This document shows, one piece after another, positions 1 to 8,695 of a stretch of DNA of 64,000 nt. Under the pieces are notes generated by a model. The model did no database searches and was not told the origin of the DNA. It saw only the letters and a list, made by a program, of their open reading frames with translations. The first letter of the stretch is position 1. The number at the start of each line of letters is the position of its first letter. A program made the translations under genes and the position numbers. Origin of the DNA: Cinclus cinclus (lineage: Eukaryota; Chordata; Aves; Passeriformes; Cinclidae); assembly GCF_963662255.1 (NCBI RefSeq), contig NC_085059.1:3334501-3398500 (forward strand). Direction: 5' to 3'.

Positions 1-523
1 GTTTAAAGCATGCTTTCAAAAGTGGGTTCAGGCACTCTGGCAGTGCCTGCTGCGCAGCTGAGGCTGTGGGGACACAGCACTGGCTCAGGCCAGCCCTCAG
101 CCCCTCACAGCTCATGCCAAGGGCCCAGCTCACAAAGCAGTTTCACACCACTTGCTGCAGCTATTTCAAAGGCCTAAATGTCATTCGCAGGAGCCATTTA
201 GTTGCCAACTCAGTGTCCGTGTCCTGGCAGGAGAAGCCACCAAGGGGCCTCTGCATGTGCACTCAGAGCACTTCCACTGCCATCCCAAAGGGATCGCAAA
301 GGACAGGGCTCTTCTTTCAGCACTGCTGAGCTCCTCACGCAGCATTGAAGTCTCAGGAAGAGACAAGAATTGAGTGCACCAGGGAAGCTGGCCTCCAAGA
401 AAAGGCATCAATCCCACGGCCCACCCAAGCCAACGGCCTGCATGTCTGTACCTTCTCCTCCTTCTCTCTTCTCTGCTGTCACTTTGCCCCTTCTCTCTGT
501 CCAGGACCTTGGACTCTCAGACA

Positions 524-529
524 AATAAA
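524..529 (+). terminator. Candidate plus-strand poly(A) signal, unit 1
   Basis: AATAAA in the context ACAAATAAAAGATGTG, present at the same place in every unit that includes this region. It could end a transcript running from the 3' part of the preceding unit. No coding exon I can defend leads to it, so it may be fortuitous. Confidence 0.25.
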
Positions 530-897
530 AGATGTGCATGCTCACGTAGGCACGGCATAGATGTCTTACACAACTGTCCCTTCTTCCCCGACAGCTGCAA
601 ATCCTACAGCTGCCAGACCTCATCCCTTGCTCCTAGAAAGGGAGACAAGACTTTCCATTCTAATCCATTGCCCAGCCCTAAGTCAACGACACAGTCAGTA
701 GAAATAGCTGTGAAATCCCCGGCAGGAACCTGCCAGAAGAGCTACAGCTGTGGAGGGGGAAGCAGCAAACTCCCACCCCCACCACTGCTTTGGACTCCTT
801 ACCAGCTAAAACAGATCCCACTCCTGCGACTTTTTCCATTTTTTGTTAACCACAACTACCATCAATTTAAATCCATTGAAAACAAGATCACAGGAGG

Positions 898-1094
898 GGT
901 TGCGTGGAAAGGAACCTTCAATCCCACCCAGTGCAAGCTTTGCCATGGCAGGGACACCTGCCACTGTCCCACGCTGCTCCAGCCTGGCCTTGGGCACTGC
1001 CAGGGATCCAGGGGCAGCCACAGCTGCTCTGGGCACCCTGTGCCAGCCCTGCCCATCCTGCCAGGGAACACTTCCTGACCCATATCCCATCTGA
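898..1094 (-). repeat. CR1 LINE 3' fragment, antisense (unit 1)
   Basis: Read on the minus strand it follows the CR1 3' consensus as I know it: blocks like GTGTCCCTGCCATGGC, CTGGATCCCTGGCAGTGCC and AAGGTTCCTTTCCACGC in the expected order. Truncated at the 5' end and old, judging by its divergence from the consensus. Its insertion predates the tandem amplification because all units have it. Confidence 0.7.
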
Positions 1095-1309
1095 AGCCGC
1101 TCCCAGTGCCAACAGGTGTCACTGCATGGCCTTGGGATGATGGAACAAGAGAAAGCCCCAAGCTTTGAGCACAGTTCCCAGTGCCTGTGCTGGGGACGTG
1201 CCACCCACCTGCCCCTCAAGCACTCAGCTGCCTCGCAGCCAAATGGAGTGTCCACGGGTAAAGCACTCCCAGAGGATCAAACCCTGGTCACTGCACCAAT
1301 GACAAGGTC

Positions 1310-1353
1310 TTTATTGGGAAAAGAAATGTCGAAGCACAGCGACATTTCTTTTC
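1310..1353 (-). terminator. Minus-strand AATAAA with adjacent 14-bp hairpin (unit 1)
   Basis: Read on the minus strand, a perfect inverted repeat (GAAAAGAAATGTCG, 8-nt loop CTGTGCTT, then its complement; 1318-1353) is followed after 2 nt by AATAAA (complement of 1310-1315). The stem can be extended by a few pairs around one bulged base. This is the probable 3' end of a transcript from the minus strand. The hairpin is not a histone-type stem-loop (too long) and too short for a miRNA precursor. Copies: 6075-6110, 10956-10991, 15853-15888, 20624-20659, 35552-35587, 40363-40398, 45105-45140 (one stem mismatch), 49832-49867. Confidence 0.5.
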
Positions 1354-1922
1354 CAAGCAGGAGACGCTGATCCTGTGCCGGCAGCGCAGGGATGCTGTTA
1401 TTGCTGGTCCTCATTTCATCCCTTTATCAGCTGCAGGGCCACCAGGACAGGCTGTGGTCTCCCAGGGCAGCTCTGAGTGACACTGCTGTCCCCACCAGCT
1501 GTCCCCAGCCCTGGGTGCTGCCACGTGCCCCAGCCTCTGCAGCCCAAAGCACCTGGAGATCCCCCTGAGCATCAGCGATCAGGGCCGCTGCAATCAGCCT
1601 GCTGACCCAAAACCTCAAGTGCTGCCACAAGAAAAGCAGCTGATTCATTGATACCTCGAAATTTCATGTCTCAATGCAAGGACAGGAAGCAGCCCTATGC
1701 CACCAAATCATTGCTAAGGGCTTGCAAGCCTCAACGCGGAGATTTCAGCGTTGGACACGCAGTCAGGGCAAGGGTAAATCCACACAGAAATGACACAGAA
1801 ATTCCAAAACACACATCATGTTGGTCTTGACGCCTTTCTTGTTGGCTCAAGGGCTGTTTCCGTGGGCCACGCTTGCACAGAAAGAAAGGAAGTGCAGCTG
1901 CTGAGGAACATCTCCATGCCCT

Positions 1923-2099
1923 CAGCAGGTTTTGGTGCCTTTGCTGCAGGGCCGCTCCTGTCAGAGCCCCCTCTCTGCTGCTGACACCTTTGCTCTTGGG
2001 GACACCAGCCCAGGAACACCAGCAAGGCCCAGGGTTGGGTCACGGGGACCCCCCTGTGCACAGGGAATCCCAGCCCCGTGGCTGTGCCAGCACCCCCAG
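1923..2099 (-). repeat. Inverted paralogous block, minus arm (unit 1)
   Basis: On the minus strand this block runs CTGGGGGTGCTGGCACAGCC ... GCAGAGAGGG ... GCTCTGACAG ... GGCCCTGCAGCAA ... CACC. The plus strand at 4179-4346 has the same words in the same order, roughly 75-80% identical by eye. The two blocks are therefore an old inverted duplication inside the unit. It lies upstream of the minus-strand AATAAA/hairpin, so it may be an exon or UTR of that transcript, but I see no convincing coding frame starting with ATG. Confidence 0.6.
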
Positions 2100-2763
2100 A
2101 AACACCAAGATCTGGCAGCACTTTGCTCCGCTGCTCTTTCCGCACACGGAACCATCTCCTTCCTTTGCCATCCCAGGAAAATTCAACCTCTACCTCAGCC
2201 AAAGATCATTTCCTACACAGGGCTGATCAGAAATGTTCTTCTGCACTTCCTCCACCAAAACCACCCCCGCATGCCCACAAGACATTCCAGGGCCATCGGG
2301 AAACCCTCCACAAACACTGCGCAGGCACCCAGGACCACGGGCTTTCCATCTCTGCCATTCAGGCTCCCTGCGCTGCTCCTGGTCATTTTCTCCTCCTCTC
2401 TCCATAACTTTGGGAACCACAGAGCTCCCAGGCTTTGGCAATTCCCAAGGCCACTGCCATCCTTGACTTCTTGGACACCCCCAGGGCTGTGGACAGACAC
2501 CCCTGTGTTTTCCCGCAGAAGATGTTAAGAGCCAACAGGAAGTCACAAAGTTACTGAGGCTGCTAGATCACCTCCCCAAAAGAAAAAGCTGAAAAAGCTG
2601 TGGCTGCTGAGGAAGGGGAGGTGAAGCTTGTGTGGCAAGCTCAGAGCACATTCACAGTGAATGAAAGGTGGAAGAGGGAGGGTGACTCTTCCTCAGGAAG
2701 TCTACTGATGGGACAAGGGGGAATGGGATCAAACGGAAAGAGAGTTGGAAGAGATTTGATGCT

Positions 2764-2957
2764 GGAAAGAAGTTCTTTAATGTGAGGCTTCTTGTCCCTG
2801 ACACAGGGAGCTGTGCACATGTGGGTGCCCCATCCCCAGCAACATCCAAGGCCACATTGGACAGGGTTGAAGTGCTGGGAGCTTGCTCAGGTTGGAACCA
2901 GATGATTTTTAGGGTCTCTTCCAAGCCAAACCACTCAAGGACTTCATGGTTCTATGG
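2764..2957 (+). repeat. CR1 LINE 3' fragment, sense (unit 1)
   Basis: Reads in order like the CR1 3' end: GGAAAGAAGTTCTTTAATGTG, GGGTGCCCCATCCC, CCAAGGCCACATTGGACAGG, GGTTGGAACCAGATGAT, TTTTAGGGTCTCTTCCAAGC, and the terminal GGTTCTATGG. 5'-truncated. Opposite orientation to the fragment at 898-1094. It ends about 165 bp before the acidic ORF start, so it may lie in or near that gene's promoter or 5'UTR. Confidence 0.85.
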
Positions 2958-2995
2958 CGTCCATCTCCAAGAGAGGAGTGGCCCTGAAGCTTCTG

Positions 2996-3003
2996 TGACA
3001 TCA
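2996..3003 (+). promoter_or_regulatory. CRE-like TGACATCA upstream of the acidic-repeat ORF
   Basis: One base from the palindromic CRE TGACGTCA, about 120 bp upstream of the ORF start and conserved in the units. No TATA box is visible nearby. A weak hint of a promoter only. Confidence 0.2.
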
Positions 3004-3121
3004 CAGGGCCCAGAGTGCTCCAGGTGGAAGGTCCAGGGCCTGGAGACCAGCACAACAGACAGTTCACCTGCTGCCAGCACTCAGTTCTCCCCCACTCTTC
3101 TCTCTCTGCCACGGTGCCAAG

Positions 3122-3646
3122 ATGTTCCTGCTGCCAGTACTCGCTTGTCCCCCGCTCTTCGTTCTCTGCCTTGGTGCTGAGCTGCTCCTGCTGCCGGGAC
3201 TTTTCCTGCACTTCTACTGCACCATCAACACCAACAGCATGAGCGCTCCTGTCCCAGTGGAGGTACAGTGCCATCCCAGGGAGGGGGGCAGCCCTGAGTG
3301 CCAGGGCAGGCTGCAGCCCTGTGGGGATGGATGCTGGGGACAGGGACCCCAAGTGACATTGTGCTGTCTCATGCAGACTGCCAGAGACACCATTGAGGAT
3401 ATGGAGGTGGATGAGCAGGATGACACCGAGCCCATGGAAGTGGACGAATATGATGAGACTGAGCCCATGGAAGTGGATGAGCAGGATGACACCGAGCCCA
3501 TGGAAGTGGACGAATATGATGAGACTGAGCCCATGGAAGTGGATGAGCAGGATGACACCGAGCCCATGGAAGTAGATGAATATGATGAGACAGAGCCCAT
3601 GGACGTCGATGAGAAGGACAAGGAAGAGCCCGTGATCCTGGCATGA
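3122..3646 (+). CDS. Uncharacterised membrane-anchor protein with acidic 11-residue repeats, copy 1 (174 codons)
   Basis: I do not recognise the family. ATG has A at -3. Residues 2-32 are strongly hydrophobic (signal peptide or signal-anchor). Residues 48-85 are Cys-rich (C50, C60, C67, C71, C81, C82). From about residue 92 the chain is an acidic tandem repeat alternating EPMEVDEQDDT and EPMEVDEYDET, ending EEPVILA. A likely intron, 3263-3376, has donor GAG/GTACAG and acceptor CTCATGCAG/ACTG. It is 114 nt, phase 0 and stop-free, so retention or removal both keep the frame (174 or 136 residues), and splicing would remove exactly the Cys-rich part. The 3'UTR has a TTCC tract, UGUAAAUA sites and AATAAA at 4071. 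All eleven copies are open. Because the copies are young, openness alone is weak proof; the frame-preserving repeat changes are better support. Function unknown. Confidence 0.55.
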   Translation: MFLLPVLACPPLFVLCLGAELLLLPGLFLHFYCTINTNSMSAPVPVEVQCHPREGGSPECQGRLQPCGDGCWGQGPQVTLCCLMQTARDTIEDMEVDEQDDTEPMEVDEYDETEPMEVDEQDDTEPMEVDEYDETEPMEVDEQDDTEPMEVDEYDETEPMDVDEKDKEEPVILA

Positions 3647-3773
3647 GGATGGAGCCCCAGGAGCAGGACAACCTGATGCTCCCCTGCCCTGCCCACAGGC
3701 AGTGCCCAGCCTGGGGCGGGGCTGGCTGGCTCTCCTCAGGGACATGGTGCTCAAGGAAGTCCTGCTCTGCTGC

Positions 3774-3814
3774 TTCCTTCCTTCCTTCCTTCCTTCCTTC
3801 CTTCCTTCCCTCCC
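3774..3814 (+). repeat. TTCC microsatellite, unit 1 (about 41 bp)
   Basis: Polypyrimidine tetranucleotide tract in the 3'UTR of the acidic-repeat ORF, ending in CCCTCCC. Confidence 0.97.
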
Positions 3815-3851
3815 AGACTGACAGGGATAATGGGCATCGATAGGGCCCCAC

Positions 3852-4076
3852 TGTAAATATGTTCAGCATGTTCGAGGCTTTTTTTTATAGGAACAATTTG
3901 AAGATTGTTAGCCTAAAGGTCCCAGAATGTTAATCTATAGCTTCTAGATTTTTACAGTATAAGTCCCAGATTGTTAACAGTATAGTCTTCCTTGTAAATA
4001 TGTTCTAGAGATTGTTGTTGTTGTTGTTAGAAGTAAATATGTTCTTCAAATGTTTGGCTGAACTTTGTTCAATAAA
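3852..4076 (+). promoter_or_regulatory. 3'UTR control region: two UGUAAAUA sites and AATAAA (unit 1)
   Basis: TGTAAATA occurs at 3852-3859 and 3993-4000, with a third related AGTAAATA at about 4032; all three are followed by TGTTC. UGUANAUA is the known recognition element of Pumilio proteins. A GTT repeat lies between the second and third. AATAAA at 4071-4076, with ATTAAA at 4088, marks the probable cleavage region near 4095. The region is AT-rich in an otherwise GC-rich unit, as expected of a 3'UTR. Confidence 0.5.
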
Positions 4077-4178
4077 TACTATTTCTTATTAAAACCTCGC
4101 CTCTCTTTGCAATTCCTTTGGGCAACCTTTGCACAGTGCTGGTTTCCACTTGCTCATGGTTCCTGGGGCTGCAGGTCC

Positions 4179-4346
4179 CTGGGGGTGCTGGCACAGCCAG
4201 CCCTGGCTGGGAGTCCCTGTGCAGGGGGGCCCCACTGAGCCAGCACTGCTGTTCCTGGGGCACAGCAGTGTCCCCGAGGGCAAAGCTCTCACCAGCAGAG
4301 AGGGAGCTCTGACAGCAGCAGGCCCTGCAGCAACGCTACCAAAGCA
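4179..4346 (+). repeat. Inverted paralogous block, plus arm (unit 1)
   Basis: Plus-strand partner of 1923-2099. It lies just downstream of the poly(A) region of the acidic-repeat gene. The left junction of both proviruses falls at the end of the GGCCCTGCAGCAACGC stretch inside this block (23790-23805 and 53083-53098). Confidence 0.6.
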
Positions 4347-5653
4347 AAGGAAACCTCCTGACACCCTTCCTGCTGCAGCCACAGGGACTCCTGGGCAGGA
4401 GCCAGCATCAGGCACAGGGATGCAACATCCACATCCATGCTCTGAAGGTCTCAACAGCCTTGGCAAGTCTGGGACCTGCACCCGGGCTGCTGCAGGGGCT
4501 GATGTTTAAGGCTTGCAGCCTCCAAAGCCTCTGGGCTTTGCTTCCCCCGCTGCCTTCCATTGCTCTGTGCCCAGGATCCTCACCCTGCCCGTGTTCCTGC
4601 TGCTGCCAGCAGCCACCAGAGCCCCTCACTCCCTGAGCATCCCCATCACAGGGGGCACTGGCAAATCCCACACGCTTCGCAAAGCAAATTCCCCCACAGT
4701 AACCAAACCACTCTTTGGTCAGAGGGTGCCAAGGGGAAGCTCAGCACCAGCTGCCGTTTAAAGCATGCTTTCAAAAGTGGGTTCAGGCACTCTGGCAGTG
4801 CCTGCTGCGCAGCTGAGGCTGTGGGGACACAGCACTGGCTCAGGCCAGCCCTCAGCCCCTCACAGCTCATGCCAAGGGCCCAGCTCACAAAGCAGTTTCA
4901 CACCACTTGCTGCAGCTATTTCAAAGGCCTAAATGTCATTGGCAGGAGCCATTTAGTTGCCAACTCAGTGTCCGTGTCCTGGCAGGAGAAGCCACCAAGG
5001 GGCCTCTGCATGTGCACTCAGGGCACTTCCACTGCCATCCCAAAGGGATCGCAAAGGACAGGGCTCTTCTTTCAGCACTGCTGAGCTCCTCACGCAGCAT
5101 TGAAGTCTCAGGAAGAGACAAGAATTGAGTGCACCAGGGAAGCTGGCCTCGAAGAAAAGGCATCAATCCCACGGCCCACCCAAGCCAACGGCCTGCATGT
5201 CTGTACCTTCTCCTCCTTCTCTCTTCTCTGCTGTCACTTTGCCCCTTCTCTCTGTCCGGGAGCTTGGCCTCTCAGACAAATAAAAGATGTACATCCACAC
5301 CTAGGCACGGCATAGATGTCTTACACAACTGTCCCTTCTTCCCCGACAGCTGCAAATCCTACAGCTGCCAGACCTCATCCCTTGCTCCTAGAAAGGGAGA
5401 CAAGACTTTCCATTCTAATCCATTGCCCAGCCCTAAGTCAACGACACAGTCAGTAGAAATAGCTGTGAAATCCCCGGCAGGAACCTGCCAGAAGAGCTAC
5501 AGCTGTGGAGGGGGAAGCAGCAAACTCCCACCCCCACCACTGCTTTGGACTCCTTGCCAGCTAAAACAGATCCCACTCCTGGGATTTTTTTCCATTTTTT
5601 GTTAACCACAACTACCATCAATTTAAATCCATTGAAAACAAGATCACAGGAGG

Positions 5654-5850
5654 GGTTGCGTGGAAAGGAACCTTCAATCCCACCCAGTGCAAGCTTTGCC
5701 ATGGCAGGGACACCTGCCACTGTCCCACGCTGCTCCAGCCTGGACTTGGGCACTGCCAGGGATCCAGGGGCAGCCACAGCTGCTCTGGGCACCCTGTGCC
5801 AGCCCTGCCCATCCTGCCAGGGAACACTTGCTGACCCATATCCCATCTGA
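5654..5850 (-). repeat. CR1 fragment, antisense (unit 2)
   Basis: Copy of the element at 898-1094, same length. Confidence 0.7.
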
Positions 5851-7520
5851 AGCCGCTCCCAGTGCCAACAGGTGTCACTGCATGGCCTTGGGATGATGGA
5901 TCAAGAGAAAGCCCCAAGCTTTGAGCCGAGCTCCCAGTGCCTGTGGTGGGGACGTGCCACCCACCTGCCCCTCAACCACTCAACTGCCTCGCAGCCAGAT
6001 GGAGTGTCCAACGGGTAAAGCACTCCCAGAGGATCAAACCCTGGTCACTGCACCAATGACAAGGTCTTTATTGGGAAAAGAAATGTCGAAGCACAGCGAC
6101 ATTTCTTTTCCAAGCAGGAGACGCTGATCCTGTGCCGGCAGCGCAGGGATGCTGTTATTGCTGGTCCTCATTTCATCCCTTTATCAGCTGCAGGGCCACC
6201 AGGACAGGCTGTGGTCTCCCAGGGCAGCTCTGAGTGACACTGCTGTCCCCACCAGCTGTCCCCAGCCCTGGGCGCTGCCACGTGCCCCAGCCTCTGCAGC
6301 CCAAAGCACCTGGAGATCCCCCCGAGCATCAGCGATCAGGGCCGCTGCAATCAGCCTGCTGACCCAAAACCTCAAGTGCTGCCACAAGAAAAGCAGCTGA
6401 TTCATTGATACCTCGGAATTTCATGTCTCAATGCAAGGACAGGAAGCACCCCTATGCCACCAAATCATTGCTAAGGGCTTGCAAGCCTCAACGCGGAGAT
6501 TTCAGCGTTGGACACGCAGTCAGGGCAAGGGTAAATCCACACAGAGATGACACAGAAATTCCAAAACACACATCATGTTGGTCTTGACGCCTTTCTTGTT
6601 GGCTCAAGGGCTGTTTCCGTGGGCCACGCTTGCACAGAAAGAAAGGAAGTGCAGCTGCTGAGGAACATCTCCATGCCCTCAGCAGGTTTTGGTGCCTTTG
6701 CTGCAGGGCCGCTCCTGTCAGAGCCCCCTCTCTGCTGCTGACACCTTTGCTCTTGGGGACACCAGCCCAGGAACACCAGCAGGGCCCAGGGTTGGCTCAG
6801 GGGGACCCCCCTGTGCACAGGGAATCCCAGCCACGTGGGTGTGCCAGCACCCCCAGAAACACCAAGATCTGGCAGCACTTTGATCCGCTGCTCTTTCTGC
6901 ACACGGAACCATCTCCTTCCTTTGCCATCCCAGGAAAATTCAACCTCTACCTCAGCCAAAGATCATTTCCTACACATGGCTGATCAGAAATGTTCTTCTG
7001 CACTTCCTCCACCAAAACCACCCCCGCATGCCCACAAGACATTCCAGGGCCATCGGGAAACCCTCCACAAACACTGCACAGGCACCCAGGACCACGGGCT
7101 TTCCATCTCTGCCATTCAGGCTCCCTGCGCTGCTCCTGGTCATTTTCTCCTCCTCTCTCCATAACTTTGGGAACCACAGAGCTCCCAGGCTTTGGCAATT
7201 CCCAAGGCCACTGCCATCCTTGACTTCTTGGACACCCCCAGGGCTGTGGACAGACACCCCTGTGTTTTCCCACAGAAGATGTTAAGAGCCAACAGGAAGC
7301 CACAAAGTTACGGAGGCTGCTAGATCACCTCCCCAAAAGAAAAAGCTGAAAAAGCTGTGGCTGCTGAGGAAGGGGAGGTGAAGCTTGTGTGGCAAGCTCA
7401 GAGCATATTCACAGTGAATGAAAGGTGGAAGAGGGAGGGTGACTCTTCCTCAGGAAGTCTACTGATGGGACAAGGGGGAATGGGATCAAACGGAAAGAGA
7501 GTTGGAAGAGATCTGATGCT

Positions 7521-7714
7521 GGAAAGAAGTTCTTTAATGTGAGGCTGCTTGTCCCTGACACAGGGACTTGTGCACATGTGGGTGCCCCATCCCCAGCAAC
7601 ATCCAAGGCCACATTGGACAGGGTTGAAGTGCTGGGAGCTTGCTCAGGTTGGAACCAGATGATTTTTAGGGTCTCTTCCAAGCCAAACCACTCAAGGATT
7701 TCATGGTTCTATGG
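7521..7714 (+). repeat. CR1 fragment, sense (unit 2)
   Basis: Copy of the element at 2764-2957, same length. Confidence 0.85.
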
Positions 7715-7878
7715 CGTCCATCTCCAAGAGAGGAGTGGCCCTGAAGCTTCTGTGACATCACAGGGCCCAGAGTGCTCCAGGTGGAAGGTCCAGGGCCTGG
7801 AGACCAGCACAACAGACAGTTCACCTGCTGCCAGCACTCAGTTCTCCCCCACTCTTCGCTCTCTGCCACGGTGCCAAG

Positions 7879-8403
7879 ATGTTTCTGCTGCCAGTACTCG
7901 CTTGTCCCCCGCTCTTCGTTCTCTGTCTTGGTGCTGAGCTGCTCCTGCTGCCGGGACTTTTCCTGCACTTCTACTGCACCATCAACACCAACAGCATGAG
8001 CGCTCCTGTCCCAGTGGAGGTACAGTGCCATCCCAGGGAGGGGGGCAGCCCTGACTGCCAGGGCAGGCTGCAGCCCTGTGGGGATGGATGCTGGGGACAG
8101 GGACCCCAAGTGACATTGTGCTGTCTCATGCAGACTGCCAGAGACACCATTGAGGATATGGAGGTGGATGAGCAGGATGACACCGAGCCCATGGAAGTGG
8201 ATGAATATGATGAGACTGAGCCCATGGAAGTGGATGAGCAGGATGACACCGAGCCCATGGAAGTGGACGAATATGATGAGACTGAGCCCATGGAAGTGGA
8301 TGAGCAGGATGACACCGAGCCCATGGAAGTGGATGAATATGATGAGACTGAGCCCATGGACGTCGATGAGAAGGACAAGGAAGAGCCCGTGATCCTGGCA
8401 TGA
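7879..8403 (+). CDS. Acidic-repeat protein, copy 2 (174 codons)
   Basis: Same length and layout as copy 1, with Asp instead of Glu in the Cys-rich segment (SPDCQG). Probable intron 8020-8133. Followed by a much longer TTCC tract. Confidence 0.55.
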   Translation: MFLLPVLACPPLFVLCLGAELLLLPGLFLHFYCTINTNSMSAPVPVEVQCHPREGGSPDCQGRLQPCGDGCWGQGPQVTLCCLMQTARDTIEDMEVDEQDDTEPMEVDEYDETEPMEVDEQDDTEPMEVDEYDETEPMEVDEQDDTEPMEVDEYDETEPMDVDEKDKEEPVILA

Positions 8404-8530
8404 GGATGGAGCCCCAGGAGCAGGACAACCTGATGCTCCCCTGCCCTGCCCACAGGCAGTGCCCAGCCTGGGGCGGGGCTGGCTGGCTCTCCTCAGGGAC
8501 ATGGTGCTCAAGGAAGTCCTGCTCAGCTGC

Positions 8531-8695
8531 TTCCTTCCTTCCTTCCTTCCTTCCTTCCTTCCTTCCTTCCTTCCTTCCTTCCTTCCTTCCTTCCTTCCTT
8601 CCTTCCTTCCTTCCTTCCTTCCTTCCTTCCTTCCTTCCTTCCTTCCTTCCTTCCTTCCTTCCTTCCTTCCTTCCTTCCTTCCTTCCTTCCCTCCC
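8531..8695 (+). repeat. TTCC microsatellite, unit 2 (about 165 bp)
   Basis: Uninterrupted TTCC tract. Confidence 0.97.

Larger units (their letters stand above)
1..4755 (+). repeat. Tandem unit 1 (complete, 4755 bp)
   Basis: Reference copy of the array unit. Unit phase is arbitrary; I start at GTTTAAAGCATGCTTT, whose AAAGCATGCTTT (5-16) is a perfect 12-bp palindrome. 17-897 is GC-rich with no gene I can support, apart from AATAAA at 524. 898-1094 is antisense CR1. 1095-2763 has no supported coding gene but holds the minus-strand AATAAA/hairpin (1310-1353) and the inverted block 1923-2099. 2764-2957 is sense CR1, 3122-3646 the acidic-repeat ORF, 3774-3814 the TTCC tract, 3815-4100 an AT-rich 3'UTR, 4179-4346 the second inverted block. 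4347-4755 is GC-rich without a supported gene. The same order recurs in every unit. Confidence 0.97.

Noticed and set aside
1816..2202. 128-codon minus-strand frame in each unit
   Set aside because: Starts with TTG, low-complexity Gly/Arg-rich translation, and covers the inverted block. It may overlap a noncoding exon of the minus-strand transcript, but coding is not supported.
2600..2785. 61-codon plus-strand frame before the CR1 fragment
   Set aside because: GTG start, ends inside CR1, no recognisable family.
2909..3754. Long minus-strand frames (281-395 codons) opposite the acidic ORF and TTCC tract in every unit
   Set aside because: They read the complement of the minisatellite (HGLGVILLIHF-type repeats) and of TTCC (KEGR repeats). 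Simple repeats without stops stay open in several frames; lengths follow the tract, not a protein.
3698..3760. A further coding exon after the acidic ORF stop, behind the acceptor-like CCCTGCCCACAG
   Set aside because: No fitting donor upstream except GTGATC at 3631, which would give a 68-nt intron; downstream sequence soon becomes the TTCC tract. Left as possible UTR structure only.
4560..5084. 174-codon plus-strand frame spanning a unit border, present in all units
   Set aside because: Begins with TTG, not ATG; composition is typical of GC-rich noncoding DNA; no domain or splice pattern. Openness across recent copies is not independent evidence.
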